Source: Microcosmobacter mediterraneus (GTDB lineage Bacteria > Bacteroidota > Bacteroidia > Flavobacteriales > Flavobacteriaceae). From it: a stretch of 64,000 nucleotides of DNA. The notes beneath the pieces were generated by a model. The model did no database searches. It saw only the letters and a program-made list of their open reading frames with translations, and was not told where the DNA came from. Positions 7,733 to 16,424 of the stretch are shown piece by piece (the stretch's first letter is position 1; each line of letters begins with the position of its first letter). The translations under genes and the position numbers were made by a program. Location: the NCBI RefSeq assembly GCF_031846265.1, contig NZ_JAVRIA010000005.1, positions 181,356 to 245,355 of the forward strand, given 5' to 3'.

Positions 7733-8689
7733 ATGAGTGAAGATCAAATTAGAAATCTAGAAGAACAATTTGAAGCACGAATTGCACGTGATGAAAAAAT
7801 TGAACCTAAAGATTGGATGCCCGAAAAGTATCGCAAAACGCATATCAGACAAATGTCTCAGCATGCGCATTCTGAAATTGTCGGTATGCTACCTGAAGGT
7901 AACTGGATTACGCGTGCACCTTCCTTAAGGCGAAAAGTTGCCCTTCTAGCTAAGGTTCAAGATGAAGCTGGACACGGATTGTACCTCTATTCGGCAACAG
8001 AGACCTTAGGAATCTCAAGAGACGAAATGTATGAGCAATTACATACCGGAAAAGCAAAGTACTCGAGTATTTTTAATTATCCTACCATCACTTGGGCAGA
8101 TATGGGTGCTATAGGCTGGTTGGTAGATGGTGCAGCTATCATTAATCAAGTGCCTTTATGCAATACATCTTATGGTCCTTATGCTAGAGCGATGATTCGT
8201 GTGTGTAAAGAAGAAAGTTTTCACCAACGTCAAGGCTTCGAAATCATGATGAAATTGGCAAACGGAACACCTGAGCAAAAAGAGATGGCTCAAGATGCTT
8301 TAAATCGCTGGTGGTGGCCTAGTTTGATGATGCTCGGTCCAACAGATGATGTTTCAGTCCATACAGCACAGTCTATGAAATGGAAATTGAAACGTAAATC
8401 TAATGACGACCTTCGTCAGCAGTTTATTGATCAAACTGTGCCCCAAGCCGATTTAATCGGATTAACAATCCCTGATCAAGATTTAAAATGGAATGAAGAA
8501 AAAGGTAGTTATGATTTTGGAGACATTGATTGGGATGAATTTTGGCAAGTCGTAAAAGGTCATGGTCCTTGCAATAAAGAACGTATGAAGGCTAGAGTAG
8601 GTGCTTGGGAACGCGGTGAGTGGGTGCGTGATGCAGCAATGGCTCATGCCCAAAAGAAAAAAGAAAGAAAACAAAAACAAGCAGTTTAA
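7733..8689 (+). CDS. paaA: Phenylacetyl-CoA epoxidase catalytic subunit PaaA
   Basis: The di-iron oxygenase subunit that inserts oxygen into the aromatic ring of phenylacetyl-CoA, giving the 1,2-epoxide. The 318-aa length is usual for PaaA. Ferritin-like iron-ligand motifs are visible: KVQDEAGHGLYLYSATETLG (about residues 76-95) and CKEESFHQRQGFE (about 158-170). The C-terminal third is highly conserved in the family (GDIDWDEFWQVVKGHGPCN). It needs PaaC for structure and PaaE for electrons. paaB follows after 11 bases. Cytoplasmic. Confidence 0.97.
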   Translation: MSEDQIRNLEEQFEARIARDEKIEPKDWMPEKYRKTHIRQMSQHAHSEIVGMLPEGNWITRAPSLRRKVALLAKVQDEAGHGLYLYSATETLGISRDEMYEQLHTGKAKYSSIFNYPTITWADMGAIGWLVDGAAIINQVPLCNTSYGPYARAMIRVCKEESFHQRQGFEIMMKLANGTPEQKEMAQDALNRWWWPSLMMLGPTDDVSVHTAQSMKWKLKRKSNDDLRQQFIDQTVPQADLIGLTIPDQDLKWNEEKGSYDFGDIDWDEFWQVVKGHGPCNKERMKARVGAWERGEWVRDAAMAHAQKKKERKQKQAV

Positions 8690-8700
8690 AACATAAGATT

Positions 8701-8988
8701 ATGTCAACAAAAAATTGGCCGCTTTGGGAAATCTTCGTTAGAAGTAAAAACGGATTAGAACATAGGCATTGTGGTAGCCTTCACGCAGCAGATGCCGAAA
8801 TGGCACTTGAAAATGCTCGTGATGTCTATACAAGACGAAATGAAGGTGTAAGTATTTGGGTTGTAGAATCTAAAAATATTACCGCTTCAAACCCGGAAAA
8901 CAATGGAGAATTGTTTGAACCTGCTCAAGATAAAGTCTATCGTCATCCAACATTTTACGATTTACCTGACGAAGTAAAACATATGTAA
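8701..8988 (+). CDS. paaB: Phenylacetyl-CoA epoxidase subunit PaaB
   Basis: A small 95-aa subunit of the PaaABCE epoxidase, needed for activity and thought to bridge PaaAC units. It matches the family in length and in the conserved start WPLWEIFVRSKNGLEHRHCG and NARDVYTRRNEGVSIWVVES. The stop overlaps the paaC start by one base. Confidence 0.95.
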   Translation: MSTKNWPLWEIFVRSKNGLEHRHCGSLHAADAEMALENARDVYTRRNEGVSIWVVESKNITASNPENNGELFEPAQDKVYRHPTFYDLPDEVKHM

Positions 8989-9743
8989 TGAAAAACGAAA
9001 ATCTATATAATTATATTCTCGGTATTGCAGATAATAGTTTAATTCTAGGTCAACGAATGGGAGAGCTATGTGGTCATGGTCCAACATTAGAAACGGATAT
9101 CGCGTGTACAAATATTTCTTTGGATTTATTCGGTCAAGTACGCAGTTATTTTCAGTATGCAGCTAAAATTGCGGGTGATGGAAGAACTGAAGATGATATC
9201 GCTATGCTCCGTAAAGAAAGAGACTATAAAAATGTATTACTAGTTGAACAACCTAATACCAATTTTGCGTTTACAATGACACGTCAATTTTTGTTTGATG
9301 TCTATCACTTAGCGTTTCTTTCAGAATTACAAAAAAGTACAGATTTAACATTATCTGCGATTGCAAATAAGTGTATTAAAGAGGTGAGCTACCATGAACG
9401 ATTTTCATCGGATTGGGTTAAACGTTTAGGTGATGGCACTCAAGAAAGTAAACAAAAAATGCAAGATGCTATTAATAGTTTATGGACCTATACAGATGAA
9501 TTGTTTCATCAAACAGAAGAAGATAAAGCGATGGTGAAAGAAGGTGTTGGTGTAGATGTTACAAAGCTTAAGGATACGTATTATAGCCAAGTAAATCAGC
9601 TATTAGAAGAAGCTGGGCTTGTAACTCCTGAGACTAAATGGTTCCAAAAAGGAGGTAAAGAAGGTATTCATACAGAGCATTTAGGATATTTATTAAGCGA
9701 CTTGCAATATATGCAACGTACCTATCCAAACATGGAATGGTAA
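8988..9743 (+). CDS. paaC: Phenylacetyl-CoA epoxidase structural subunit PaaC
   Basis: A 251-aa ferritin-like homologue of PaaA that lacks catalytic activity and forms the stable heterodimer core with PaaA. Recognisable segments are NYILGIADNSLILGQRMGEL, LFGQVRSYFQYAAKIAG and EVSYHERFSSDWVKRLGDGT. It begins within the paaB stop codon and is followed after one base by paaD, so expression is tightly coupled. Confidence 0.95.
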   Translation: MKNENLYNYILGIADNSLILGQRMGELCGHGPTLETDIACTNISLDLFGQVRSYFQYAAKIAGDGRTEDDIAMLRKERDYKNVLLVEQPNTNFAFTMTRQFLFDVYHLAFLSELQKSTDLTLSAIANKCIKEVSYHERFSSDWVKRLGDGTQESKQKMQDAINSLWTYTDELFHQTEEDKAMVKEGVGVDVTKLKDTYYSQVNQLLEEAGLVTPETKWFQKGGKEGIHTEHLGYLLSDLQYMQRTYPNMEW

Positions 9744-9744
9744 A

Positions 9745-10245
9745 ATGATAACAACTGAACAAAATATTGATGATATTTTAATTCCAATATTGGAAAAAAT
9801 CTCTGATCCAGAAATTCCAGTACTATCAATTATGGATATGGGAGTTGTTCGTTCAGCAACTGTTAGTAATGGCCTTGTAAAAGTAGAAATCACACCTACC
9901 TACAGTGGTTGTCCTGCAATGGATGTGATAGGTGATGATATAAAAAAAGAATTATTAAATATAGGTTATCAATCAGAAATTGATTTGATTTTACATCCAG
10001 CTTGGACGACCGATTGGATTACACCAAGAGGTCGAAAAGCATTAGAAGAATATGGCATAGCTGCACCTTTAGAAGCTGACGCAGACAAAGATGTATTGCT
10101 AAATGGAAAGCGGTTGGTTAAGTGCACCAATTGTGGTTCAAAAAACACAAGATTAATAAGTCAGTTTGGTTCAACAGCATGTAAGGCACAATTTCAGTGT
10201 GACGATTGCCTTGAGCCATTCGACTATTTTAAATGTCTTAAATAG
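9745..10245 (+). CDS. paaD: PaaD, MIP18/DUF59-type maturation factor
   Basis: A 166-aa protein with an N-terminal MIP18 (DUF59) domain (KISDPEIPVLSIMDMGVVRS) and a C-terminal zinc-ribbon-like region holding two Cys pairs (KCTNCGSK near 127 and QCDDCLEP near 152) and a further terminal Cys. PaaD is part of the conserved paaABCDE set and is thought to help assemble the epoxidase metal centre; that role comes from the family, not from this sequence. Confidence 0.93.
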   Translation: MITTEQNIDDILIPILEKISDPEIPVLSIMDMGVVRSATVSNGLVKVEITPTYSGCPAMDVIGDDIKKELLNIGYQSEIDLILHPAWTTDWITPRGRKALEEYGIAAPLEADADKDVLLNGKRLVKCTNCGSKNTRLISQFGSTACKAQFQCDDCLEPFDYFKCLK

Positions 10246-10262
10246 ACTATAAAAATTAAGAT

Positions 10263-11048
10263 ATGAGTAATAATTCAATTCTTTTAAAAATTGAAAACAA
10301 AGTAGCACACATCACGCTTAATAGACCAGAAGTATTTAATAGCTTCAATCGAGAAATGGCTTTAAGTTTGCAGTCTATTTTGGATGATTGTGAAACCAAT
10401 AAAAACGTTAGAGCAATAGTTTTGACTGGAAGTGGTAAAGCATTCTGTGCTGGTCAAGATTTAAAAGAGGTCACAGATCCAAATTTAAATCCAGGATTTA
10501 AAAAAATATTGGAAGAACATTATAATCCAATAATAACTCGAATACGTTCTATTAAAAAGCCAGTTATAGCTGCAGTAAATGGTGTTGCAGCTGGTGCAGG
10601 TGCCAACATAGCTTTGGCTTGCGATATTGTAGTTGCTCATGAAAAAGTAAGTTTTATTCAAGCATTTAGCTTAATTGGTTTGGTGCCAGATAGTGGAGGA
10701 ACTTTCTTTTTGCCGCGACTAATTGGTTTTCAAAAAGCATCAGCATTGGCCATGTTAGGTGATAAAATTGGCGCTGAAGAGGCTGAAAGAATGGGAATGA
10801 TTTATAAATGTGTTGCTTTAGATGAATACGAAGACACCATTAACAAACTTGGGCTTAAATTAGCGAATATGCCAACAAAAGCGCTTGGATTTATTAAAGA
10901 GTTGTTTAATCAATCTATGACAAATACTTTGGACGAACAATTAGCATTAGAATCTAAATTACAAATTGAAGCAGCAAATAGTGAAGATTATAAAGAAGGT
11001 GTAGCAGCATTTATAGAAAAACGTCAACCAGAATTTAAAGGTAAATAA
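10263..11048 (+). CDS. paaG: PaaG, ring-1,2-epoxyphenylacetyl-CoA isomerase
   Basis: A 261-aa crotonase-fold enzyme that isomerises the epoxide to oxepin-CoA and later shifts a double bond in the linear product. It closely resembles E. coli PaaG: TLNRPEVFNSFN, FCAGQDLKE (oxyanion hole), AAVNGVAAGAGANIALACDI and GLVPDSGGTFFLPR. The Asp in PDSGG corresponds to the catalytic residue of PaaG, which separates it from true hydratases that carry Glu. paaH follows after one base. Confidence 0.92.
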   Translation: MSNNSILLKIENKVAHITLNRPEVFNSFNREMALSLQSILDDCETNKNVRAIVLTGSGKAFCAGQDLKEVTDPNLNPGFKKILEEHYNPIITRIRSIKKPVIAAVNGVAAGAGANIALACDIVVAHEKVSFIQAFSLIGLVPDSGGTFFLPRLIGFQKASALAMLGDKIGAEEAERMGMIYKCVALDEYEDTINKLGLKLANMPTKALGFIKELFNQSMTNTLDEQLALESKLQIEAANSEDYKEGVAAFIEKRQPEFKGK

Positions 11049-11049
11049 T

Positions 11050-12204
11050 ATGAACGTAGGAATTATTGGTTCTGGAACAATGGGAAGTGGTATTGCACAA
11101 GTCGCTGCAACCGCTGGTTGTAAGGTGAAATTATACGATTCGAACAAAAATGCTTTAGATAAAGCAAAAGCATCTTTAGAGAAAATAATGAATCGTCTTA
11201 TTGAAAAAGGTCGAATAGATGCAAATGAGAAAGCTAGAATTCAAAACAACATTAGTTATGTAGATAGTTTGAAAGCTTTAGCCGATGCGAATTTAACGAT
11301 CGAAGCCATTGTTGAAAATCTTGATATTAAAAAGAACGTATTTTCAGAATTGGAAAGTTATGTGGCCGATGATTGTATTATAGCATCAAACACGTCTAGT
11401 TTATCTATAGCATCAATTGCTGCATCATTGCAAAAGCCAGAACGTTGTGTTGGTATTCATTTTTTCAATCCAGCACCTTTAATGAAATTGGTAGAAGTCA
11501 TTCCAGCTATTCAAACATCTGAAGCTGTGCTTCAAAAGTCTATTGATACGATATCTGATTGGAAAAAAGTAGTAGCTGTCGCTAAAGACACACCAGGTTT
11601 TATTGTTAATAGAGTCGCTCGTCCTTTCTATGGAGAATCATTACGAATTTATGAAGAAGGTATTGCCGATTTTGCAACTATTGACCATAGTTTAAAATCT
11701 TTGGGTGGTTTCCGAATGGGACCATTTGAATTAATGGATTTTATAGGAAACGATGTAAATTATACAGTAACCGAAACCGTGTTTACTGCTTTTTATTACG
11801 ACCCTAGGTACAAACCAGCATTTACACAAAAACGATTTTCAGAAGCAGGTTATTTAGGTCGTAAATCTGGAAAAGGGTATTACGATTATTCCGAAGGAGC
11901 AACCAAACCGAATCCAACAGAAGATAAAGCACTAGCTGAGCAAATTTTTAATCGTGTTTTAGTCATGCTCATCAATGAAGCTGCCGACGCATTATTTTTA
12001 AATGTTGCCTCGGCGGAAGATATCGATAACGCCATGACCAAAGGGGTTAATTACCCAAAAGGCTTGTTGGCTTGGGCAGATGAAATAGGCATTGATAAAT
12101 GCGTTGCTACATTAGATAAATTGTATGATGAATACCATGAAGATCGCTATCGTTGCAGCCCATTATTACGTAAAATGAATCGTGAGAATAAAACATTTTT
12201 TTAA
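11050..12204 (+). CDS. paaH: 3-hydroxyacyl-CoA dehydrogenase PaaH
   Basis: Oxidises 3-hydroxyadipyl-CoA to 3-oxoadipyl-CoA with NAD+. The 384-aa protein has an N-terminal Rossmann fold (GIIGSGTMGSGIAQVAATAG, residues 4-23), the GIHFFNPAPLMKLVEV signature near 138 and two short C-terminal dimerisation segments (FIVNRVARPFYGESLR; FNRVLVMLINEAADAL). It is shorter than the roughly 475-aa E. coli PaaH, but both functional parts are present. The stop overlaps the paaI start by one base. Confidence 0.92.
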   Translation: MNVGIIGSGTMGSGIAQVAATAGCKVKLYDSNKNALDKAKASLEKIMNRLIEKGRIDANEKARIQNNISYVDSLKALADANLTIEAIVENLDIKKNVFSELESYVADDCIIASNTSSLSIASIAASLQKPERCVGIHFFNPAPLMKLVEVIPAIQTSEAVLQKSIDTISDWKKVVAVAKDTPGFIVNRVARPFYGESLRIYEEGIADFATIDHSLKSLGGFRMGPFELMDFIGNDVNYTVTETVFTAFYYDPRYKPAFTQKRFSEAGYLGRKSGKGYYDYSEGATKPNPTEDKALAEQIFNRVLVMLINEAADALFLNVASAEDIDNAMTKGVNYPKGLLAWADEIGIDKCVATLDKLYDEYHEDRYRCSPLLRKMNRENKTFF

Positions 12205-12611
12205 TGGAAGGCGCTAAAATTCCATATAAAATGCTAAGCCAAGATGCATTCAGTACTTGGATGGGAATTGAAATTATCGTGTCTGAAATTGGACGTGTTA
12301 AAATTGGAATGACCATTCGAAAAGAAATGCTGAATAGTATGAACTATGCACATGGAGGCATTAGTTACACATTGGCCGATACAGCATTTGGATTTACGTC
12401 AAATACACATGGTAAGTATGCGGTGTCTATTGAGACGAGCATCAATCATATTGAAGCATTAAATGAAGGTGATTATATAGTTGCGGAATGCGTTATTGAA
12501 AAGGTGAATAATAAATTAGGATTTAATATTGTAGAAGTAAAACGAGGTGATGAGTTAGTCGCACTTTTTAAAGGTGTGGTCTATAGAACTCAAAAAGACT
12601 GGGAAGAATAA
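12204..12611 (+). CDS. paaI: PaaI thioesterase
   Basis: A 135-aa single hot-dog-fold acyl-CoA thioesterase. The conserved MNYAHGGISYTLADTAFGF segment (about residues 47-65) carries the catalytic HGG loop and Asp. In paa operons PaaI hydrolyses trapped or mis-hydroxylated phenylacetyl-CoA derivatives and so frees CoA. It sits between paaH and paaJ with a 1-base overlap and a 7-base gap. Confidence 0.92.
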   Translation: MEGAKIPYKMLSQDAFSTWMGIEIIVSEIGRVKIGMTIRKEMLNSMNYAHGGISYTLADTAFGFTSNTHGKYAVSIETSINHIEALNEGDYIVAECVIEKVNNKLGFNIVEVKRGDELVALFKGVVYRTQKDWEE

Positions 12612-12618
12612 ATAAGAT

Positions 12619-13827
12619 ATGAAAGAAGCATATATTATAGATGGTGTTCGTACACCAATTGGAAACTACAAAGGCACCTTATCTGCTGTTCGTACAGACG
12701 ATTTAGGAGCGTTAGTGATTGCAGAAGTTGTAAAGCGTAATCCAAACATTCCAAAAGATGCTTATGATGATGTGATAATGGGCTGTGCCAATCAAGCTGG
12801 TGAAGACAATCGAAATGTCGCACGTATGTCGTCGTTACTGGCAGGTTTACCGTTTACAGTGCCTGGAGAAACTGTGAACAGATTATGTAGTTCTGGACTG
12901 TCCGCAATAATTCACGCTAATCGTGCCATTAAAGCAGGAGATGGCGACCTATTTATTTCTGGTGGCGTTGAGAATATGACAAGAGGACCATACGTTATGG
13001 CAAAACCATCTACAGCATTTGGTGGTGATTCAAAAATGTATGATTCTACTTTCGGATGGCGTTTTGTAAATCCGAAAATGGACAAACTCTACGGTACAGA
13101 TGGCATGGGAGTCACTGCTGAAAATTTAGTTGAGAAGTATAATATTTCTCGTGAAGACCAAGATAAATTTGCGTATTGGAGTCAAATGAAAGCTTCAAAA
13201 GCTCAAGAAAATGGTCGTTTAGCAAAAGAGATAGTAACAGTTGAAATTCCACAGCGTAAAAAAGATCCGATTCAGTTTTCAAAAGACGAATTTGTAAAAC
13301 CAAATACCTCATTAGAAGTTCTAGGAAAGTTAAGAGCTGCCTTTAAAAAAGAAGGGGGAAGTGTGACAGCAGGAAATGCATCTGGATTAAATGATGGTGC
13401 TGCTGCAACGATTATAGCATCAGAAGATGCAGTTAAAAAATACAACCTAAACCCACTAGCCAGAATTGTAAGTTCTGCAGTGGTTGGTGTTGAGCCACGA
13501 ATAATGGGAATTGGCCCTGTTGAAGCATCTAATAAAGCTTTAGAAAAAGCTGGATTGACTATGGATGATATGGATGTTATAGAACTTAATGAGGCATTTG
13601 CAGCGCAAGCATTAGCATGTATAAGAGCTTGGGGACTAGCAGACGATGATTCAAGATTAAATCCCAATGGTGGTTCGATAGCAATCGGACATCCATTAGG
13701 TGTTACCGGAGCACGAATTGCCTATTCCGCAGCTTTAGAATTACACGAGCAAAATAAAAGATATGCATTAGTAACGATGTGTATTGGAGTTGGGCAAGGT
13801 TATGCAGCAATTATAGAACGCGTTTAA
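12619..13827 (+). CDS. paaJ: 3-oxoadipyl-CoA / 3-oxo-5,6-dehydrosuberyl-CoA thiolase PaaJ
   Basis: Cleaves 3-oxo-dehydrosuberyl-CoA and 3-oxoadipyl-CoA, the steps that release acetyl-CoA and finally succinyl-CoA. The 402-aa length is typical. The nucleophilic Cys lies in NRLCSSGLSAI near residue 90, the His in GGSIAIGHPLGVTGAR and the second Cys in TMCIGVGQG near the end. The YVMAKP and GPVEASNKALEKAG segments fit the PcaF/PaaJ subgroup. It is followed after two bases by paaZ. Confidence 0.93.
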   Translation: MKEAYIIDGVRTPIGNYKGTLSAVRTDDLGALVIAEVVKRNPNIPKDAYDDVIMGCANQAGEDNRNVARMSSLLAGLPFTVPGETVNRLCSSGLSAIIHANRAIKAGDGDLFISGGVENMTRGPYVMAKPSTAFGGDSKMYDSTFGWRFVNPKMDKLYGTDGMGVTAENLVEKYNISREDQDKFAYWSQMKASKAQENGRLAKEIVTVEIPQRKKDPIQFSKDEFVKPNTSLEVLGKLRAAFKKEGGSVTAGNASGLNDGAAATIIASEDAVKKYNLNPLARIVSSAVVGVEPRIMGIGPVEASNKALEKAGLTMDDMDVIELNEAFAAQALACIRAWGLADDDSRLNPNGGSIAIGHPLGVTGARIAYSAALELHEQNKRYALVTMCIGVGQGYAAIIERV

Positions 13828-13829
13828 TT

Positions 13830-16328
13830 ATGAAAAAAATACAGCATTACGTTCAAGGCAATTGGACTGCAGGAAAAGAAGAAGGAACACCAATCCTCGA
13901 CGCCGTGACCGGTGAAGCGTTCACAAGCGTTGCTATAGAAGGATTAGATATTCCTGAAATTCTAAACTATGGACGTACCAAAGGAGGCGAAGTACTTCGT
14001 AAAATGACATTTCAAGAACGTGGAAATATGCTTAAGAAATTGGCATTATATCTCACAAAACGAAAAGATGCATTTTATGATTTAAGCTATAGAACTGGTG
14101 CTACTAAAGTAGATAGTTGGATAGATATCGAAGGTGGTTTCGGAAATCTATTTGCCAATGCTTCACTTAGAAAATTATTTCCTAATCAACCCTATCATGT
14201 AGAAGGAGATGCTATCGATTTATCTCGTGGTGGACGTTTTATGGCACATCATATTATGGTGCCAAAAAAGGGAGTTGCTGTTCATATTAACGCCTTTAAT
14301 TTCCCAGTATGGGGAATGTTAGAAAAATGTGCAGTGAATTGGATGGCTGGAGTTCCAGCAGTAGTCTTGCCAGCACCTTCATCGTCATATTTAGCAGAAG
14401 CAGTAGCCAAAGAAATTATTTCTTCAGGTATTTTACCAGAAGGAGCGCTTCAAATTATAAACGGAACAGTTAAAACAATTTTAGATACAGTTGAATCTCA
14501 AGATGTTGTAACCTTTACAGGTTCTGCACAAACAGGTCGCTTGCTAAAAGCGCATCCAAGATTAATTCAAGAATCTGTACCATTTACAATGGAAGCAGAT
14601 TCTTTAAATGCTTCAATTCTAGGAGAAGATGCAGTGCCTGGAACACCAGAATTTGACTTATTTATCAAAGAAGTCAGAAAAGAAATGACGGTTAAAGCTG
14701 GTCAAAAATGTACGGCGATAAGGCGAATCATAGTACCAGAGAACTTAGTTGAAGATGTTCAAATTTCATTAGAAAAAGCATTAGGTAAAGTAACAATTGG
14801 TGATCCAAGACTTAAAGAAGTTAGAATGGGTTCTTTAGTAAGTCGACAGCAAGTACAAGCGGTGAGAGATTCAGTTAACGATTTAGCTAAAGAAGCTCAA
14901 ATCGTCTATGGTGATTTGGATAAAATTGAAACCATTGGAGCTGATGCTAAAAAAGGGGCTTTTATTAGTCCGATTCTATTAAGAGCAGATCATCCTTTTC
15001 AAAATACTGTAATCCATGAACGTGAAGCATTTGGTCCAGTGAGTACCATTATGCCATATAAAAATTTAGACGAAGCTATTACACTTGCTCAAATGGGTAA
15101 AGGATCGTTAGTATCTTCAATTGCAACTAACGATGATAAAATTGCTAAAGACTATGTGGTCAATGCGGCATCTCATCATGGTCGTATTTTAGTACTCAAT
15201 AGAGAAAGCGCTAAAGAAAGTACAGGACATGGTTCGCCATTACCTTATTTAGTGCATGGTGGTCCTGGACGCGCTGGTGGAGGTGAAGAAATGGGAGGTA
15301 TGCGTGGTATCAAACACTATTTACAACGTACAGCAATTCAAGGGTCACCATCAACGATTACAGAGATTACTGGTATTTACCAACAGAATGCAAAATATAA
15401 GGAAGCAGAACAGCATCCATTTAAATACCACTGGGAAGATATTGAGACTGGAATGTCTATGAAAACCCATAAGCGTACCATAACAGATACTGATATTATT
15501 GGTTTCGCAAATATTACTTGGGATCATTTCTATGCACACACAGATATTACATCCTTAGATGGAAGTATTTTCGAAAAAAGAACAGCACATGGTTATTTTA
15601 TAATTTCGGCTGCAGCAGGATTATTTGTGCATCCAAATAAAGGACCAGTATCTGCAAATTATGGATTAGAAGAATGTCGTTTCTTAAGACCGTTATATCA
15701 TAATGATACTATATACGTTCGGTTGACTTGTAAGCAAAAAATTGATCGTGATGTAGCTTCGGCTGAGCATCCAAGTGGCATTGTAAAATGGTTTGCAGAA
15801 ATCTTTGATGCTGATGACGAATTAGTGGCATTAGCGACCGTATTGACTATGGTTCAGAAGAAGCAAGAAACCTTTGTTGAAATGACTACTGAAAAAATTG
15901 AAGAGTGCTTAAGTCAGCTTTCAGAAGACACAAAACCAAAATGGGGCATTATGACGCCTCAGCATATGTTAGAGCATTTAGAATATACCTATAAAATAGC
16001 CGCAGGTGAAATTCAAGATTTTGAAATTTCAACACCAGAAAAGATTTTAGAGAAAGTAAAAAACAGTTTGTGGAACTATAAAAAATTCCCAAAAAACAGT
16101 CAATTTCCTTTACTGGAAAAAGATACGCTAGATGAATTAAAGCATGAAGATTTTACAACAGCGCTTGAGAAATTTAAAGAACAGCGTGAAGCTTATTTAG
16201 AATTTTTTAAAGAGAATCCAGATGCCACATTATCAAATATGGTCTTTGGTGAATTGAATAGATATGAGTGGTATTTAATGGAGCGTAAGCATTTGAATCA
16301 TCACTTTGAACAATTTGGATTAATTTAG
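13830..16328 (+). CDS. paaZ: Bifunctional PaaZ (aldehyde dehydrogenase + oxepin-CoA hydrolase) with extra C-terminal domain
   Basis: Opens the oxepin-CoA ring and oxidises the resulting aldehyde with NADP+. The start at ATG 13830, two bases after paaJ, gives 832 aa; an upstream in-frame ATG at 13779 lies inside paaJ and is unlikely. Domains: aldehyde dehydrogenase, about 1-500 (catalytic C294 in AGQKCTAIRR); MaoC-type hydratase, about 515-675 (WEDIETGMSMKTHKRTITDT, FFISAAAG-like core reading GYFIISAAAGLF); and an additional domain of about 150 residues, 680-832. Classical PaaZ stops near 680 aa. The extra part (WGIMTPQHMLEHLEYTYKIA, ending RKHLNHHFEQFGLI) resembles DUF1569/DinB-like helical bundles with conserved His residues. 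Its role is unknown. Confidence 0.93.
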   Translation: MKKIQHYVQGNWTAGKEEGTPILDAVTGEAFTSVAIEGLDIPEILNYGRTKGGEVLRKMTFQERGNMLKKLALYLTKRKDAFYDLSYRTGATKVDSWIDIEGGFGNLFANASLRKLFPNQPYHVEGDAIDLSRGGRFMAHHIMVPKKGVAVHINAFNFPVWGMLEKCAVNWMAGVPAVVLPAPSSSYLAEAVAKEIISSGILPEGALQIINGTVKTILDTVESQDVVTFTGSAQTGRLLKAHPRLIQESVPFTMEADSLNASILGEDAVPGTPEFDLFIKEVRKEMTVKAGQKCTAIRRIIVPENLVEDVQISLEKALGKVTIGDPRLKEVRMGSLVSRQQVQAVRDSVNDLAKEAQIVYGDLDKIETIGADAKKGAFISPILLRADHPFQNTVIHEREAFGPVSTIMPYKNLDEAITLAQMGKGSLVSSIATNDDKIAKDYVVNAASHHGRILVLNRESAKESTGHGSPLPYLVHGGPGRAGGGEEMGGMRGIKHYLQRTAIQGSPSTITEITGIYQQNAKYKEAEQHPFKYHWEDIETGMSMKTHKRTITDTDIIGFANITWDHFYAHTDITSLDGSIFEKRTAHGYFIISAAAGLFVHPNKGPVSANYGLEECRFLRPLYHNDTIYVRLTCKQKIDRDVASAEHPSGIVKWFAEIFDADDELVALATVLTMVQKKQETFVEMTTEKIEECLSQLSEDTKPKWGIMTPQHMLEHLEYTYKIAAGEIQDFEISTPEKILEKVKNSLWNYKKFPKNSQFPLLEKDTLDELKHEDFTTALEKFKEQREAYLEFFKENPDATLSNMVFGELNRYEWYLMERKHLNHHFEQFGLI

Positions 16329-16329
16329 T

Positions 16330-16412
16330 TTGTCATTCCTGCATAGGCAGGAATCCACAATAGAATAAATAATAATAATAAAATTAGATTCCTGCCTTCG
16401 CAGGAATGACAA
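16330..16412. repeat. REP-like double palindrome inside the paa operon
   Basis: Two 26-base arms (16330-16355 and 16387-16412) are inverted copies differing at only 2 positions, separated by 31 AT-rich bases. Each arm is itself a hairpin: ATTCCTGC-ATAG-GCAGGAAT and ATTCCTGC-CTTC-GCAGGAAT. The TGTCATTCCTGC core is a widespread intergenic repeat type in flavobacteria. It fills the only large gap (96 bases) in the run from paaA to E1 and could tune expression of the downstream genes. Confidence 0.8.
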
Positions 16413-16424
16413 TAAAAGAAAAAT

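Noticed and set aside
13272..13667. 131-codon open frame on the minus strand inside paaJ
   Set aside because: Lies wholly antisense to a well-conserved thiolase and its translation has no recognisable family features; a by-product of codon bias.
13779..13829. Upstream ATG for paaZ giving 17 extra residues
   Set aside because: It lies inside paaJ and adds residues not found at the conserved PaaZ N-terminus; the ATG at 13830 has the usual start.
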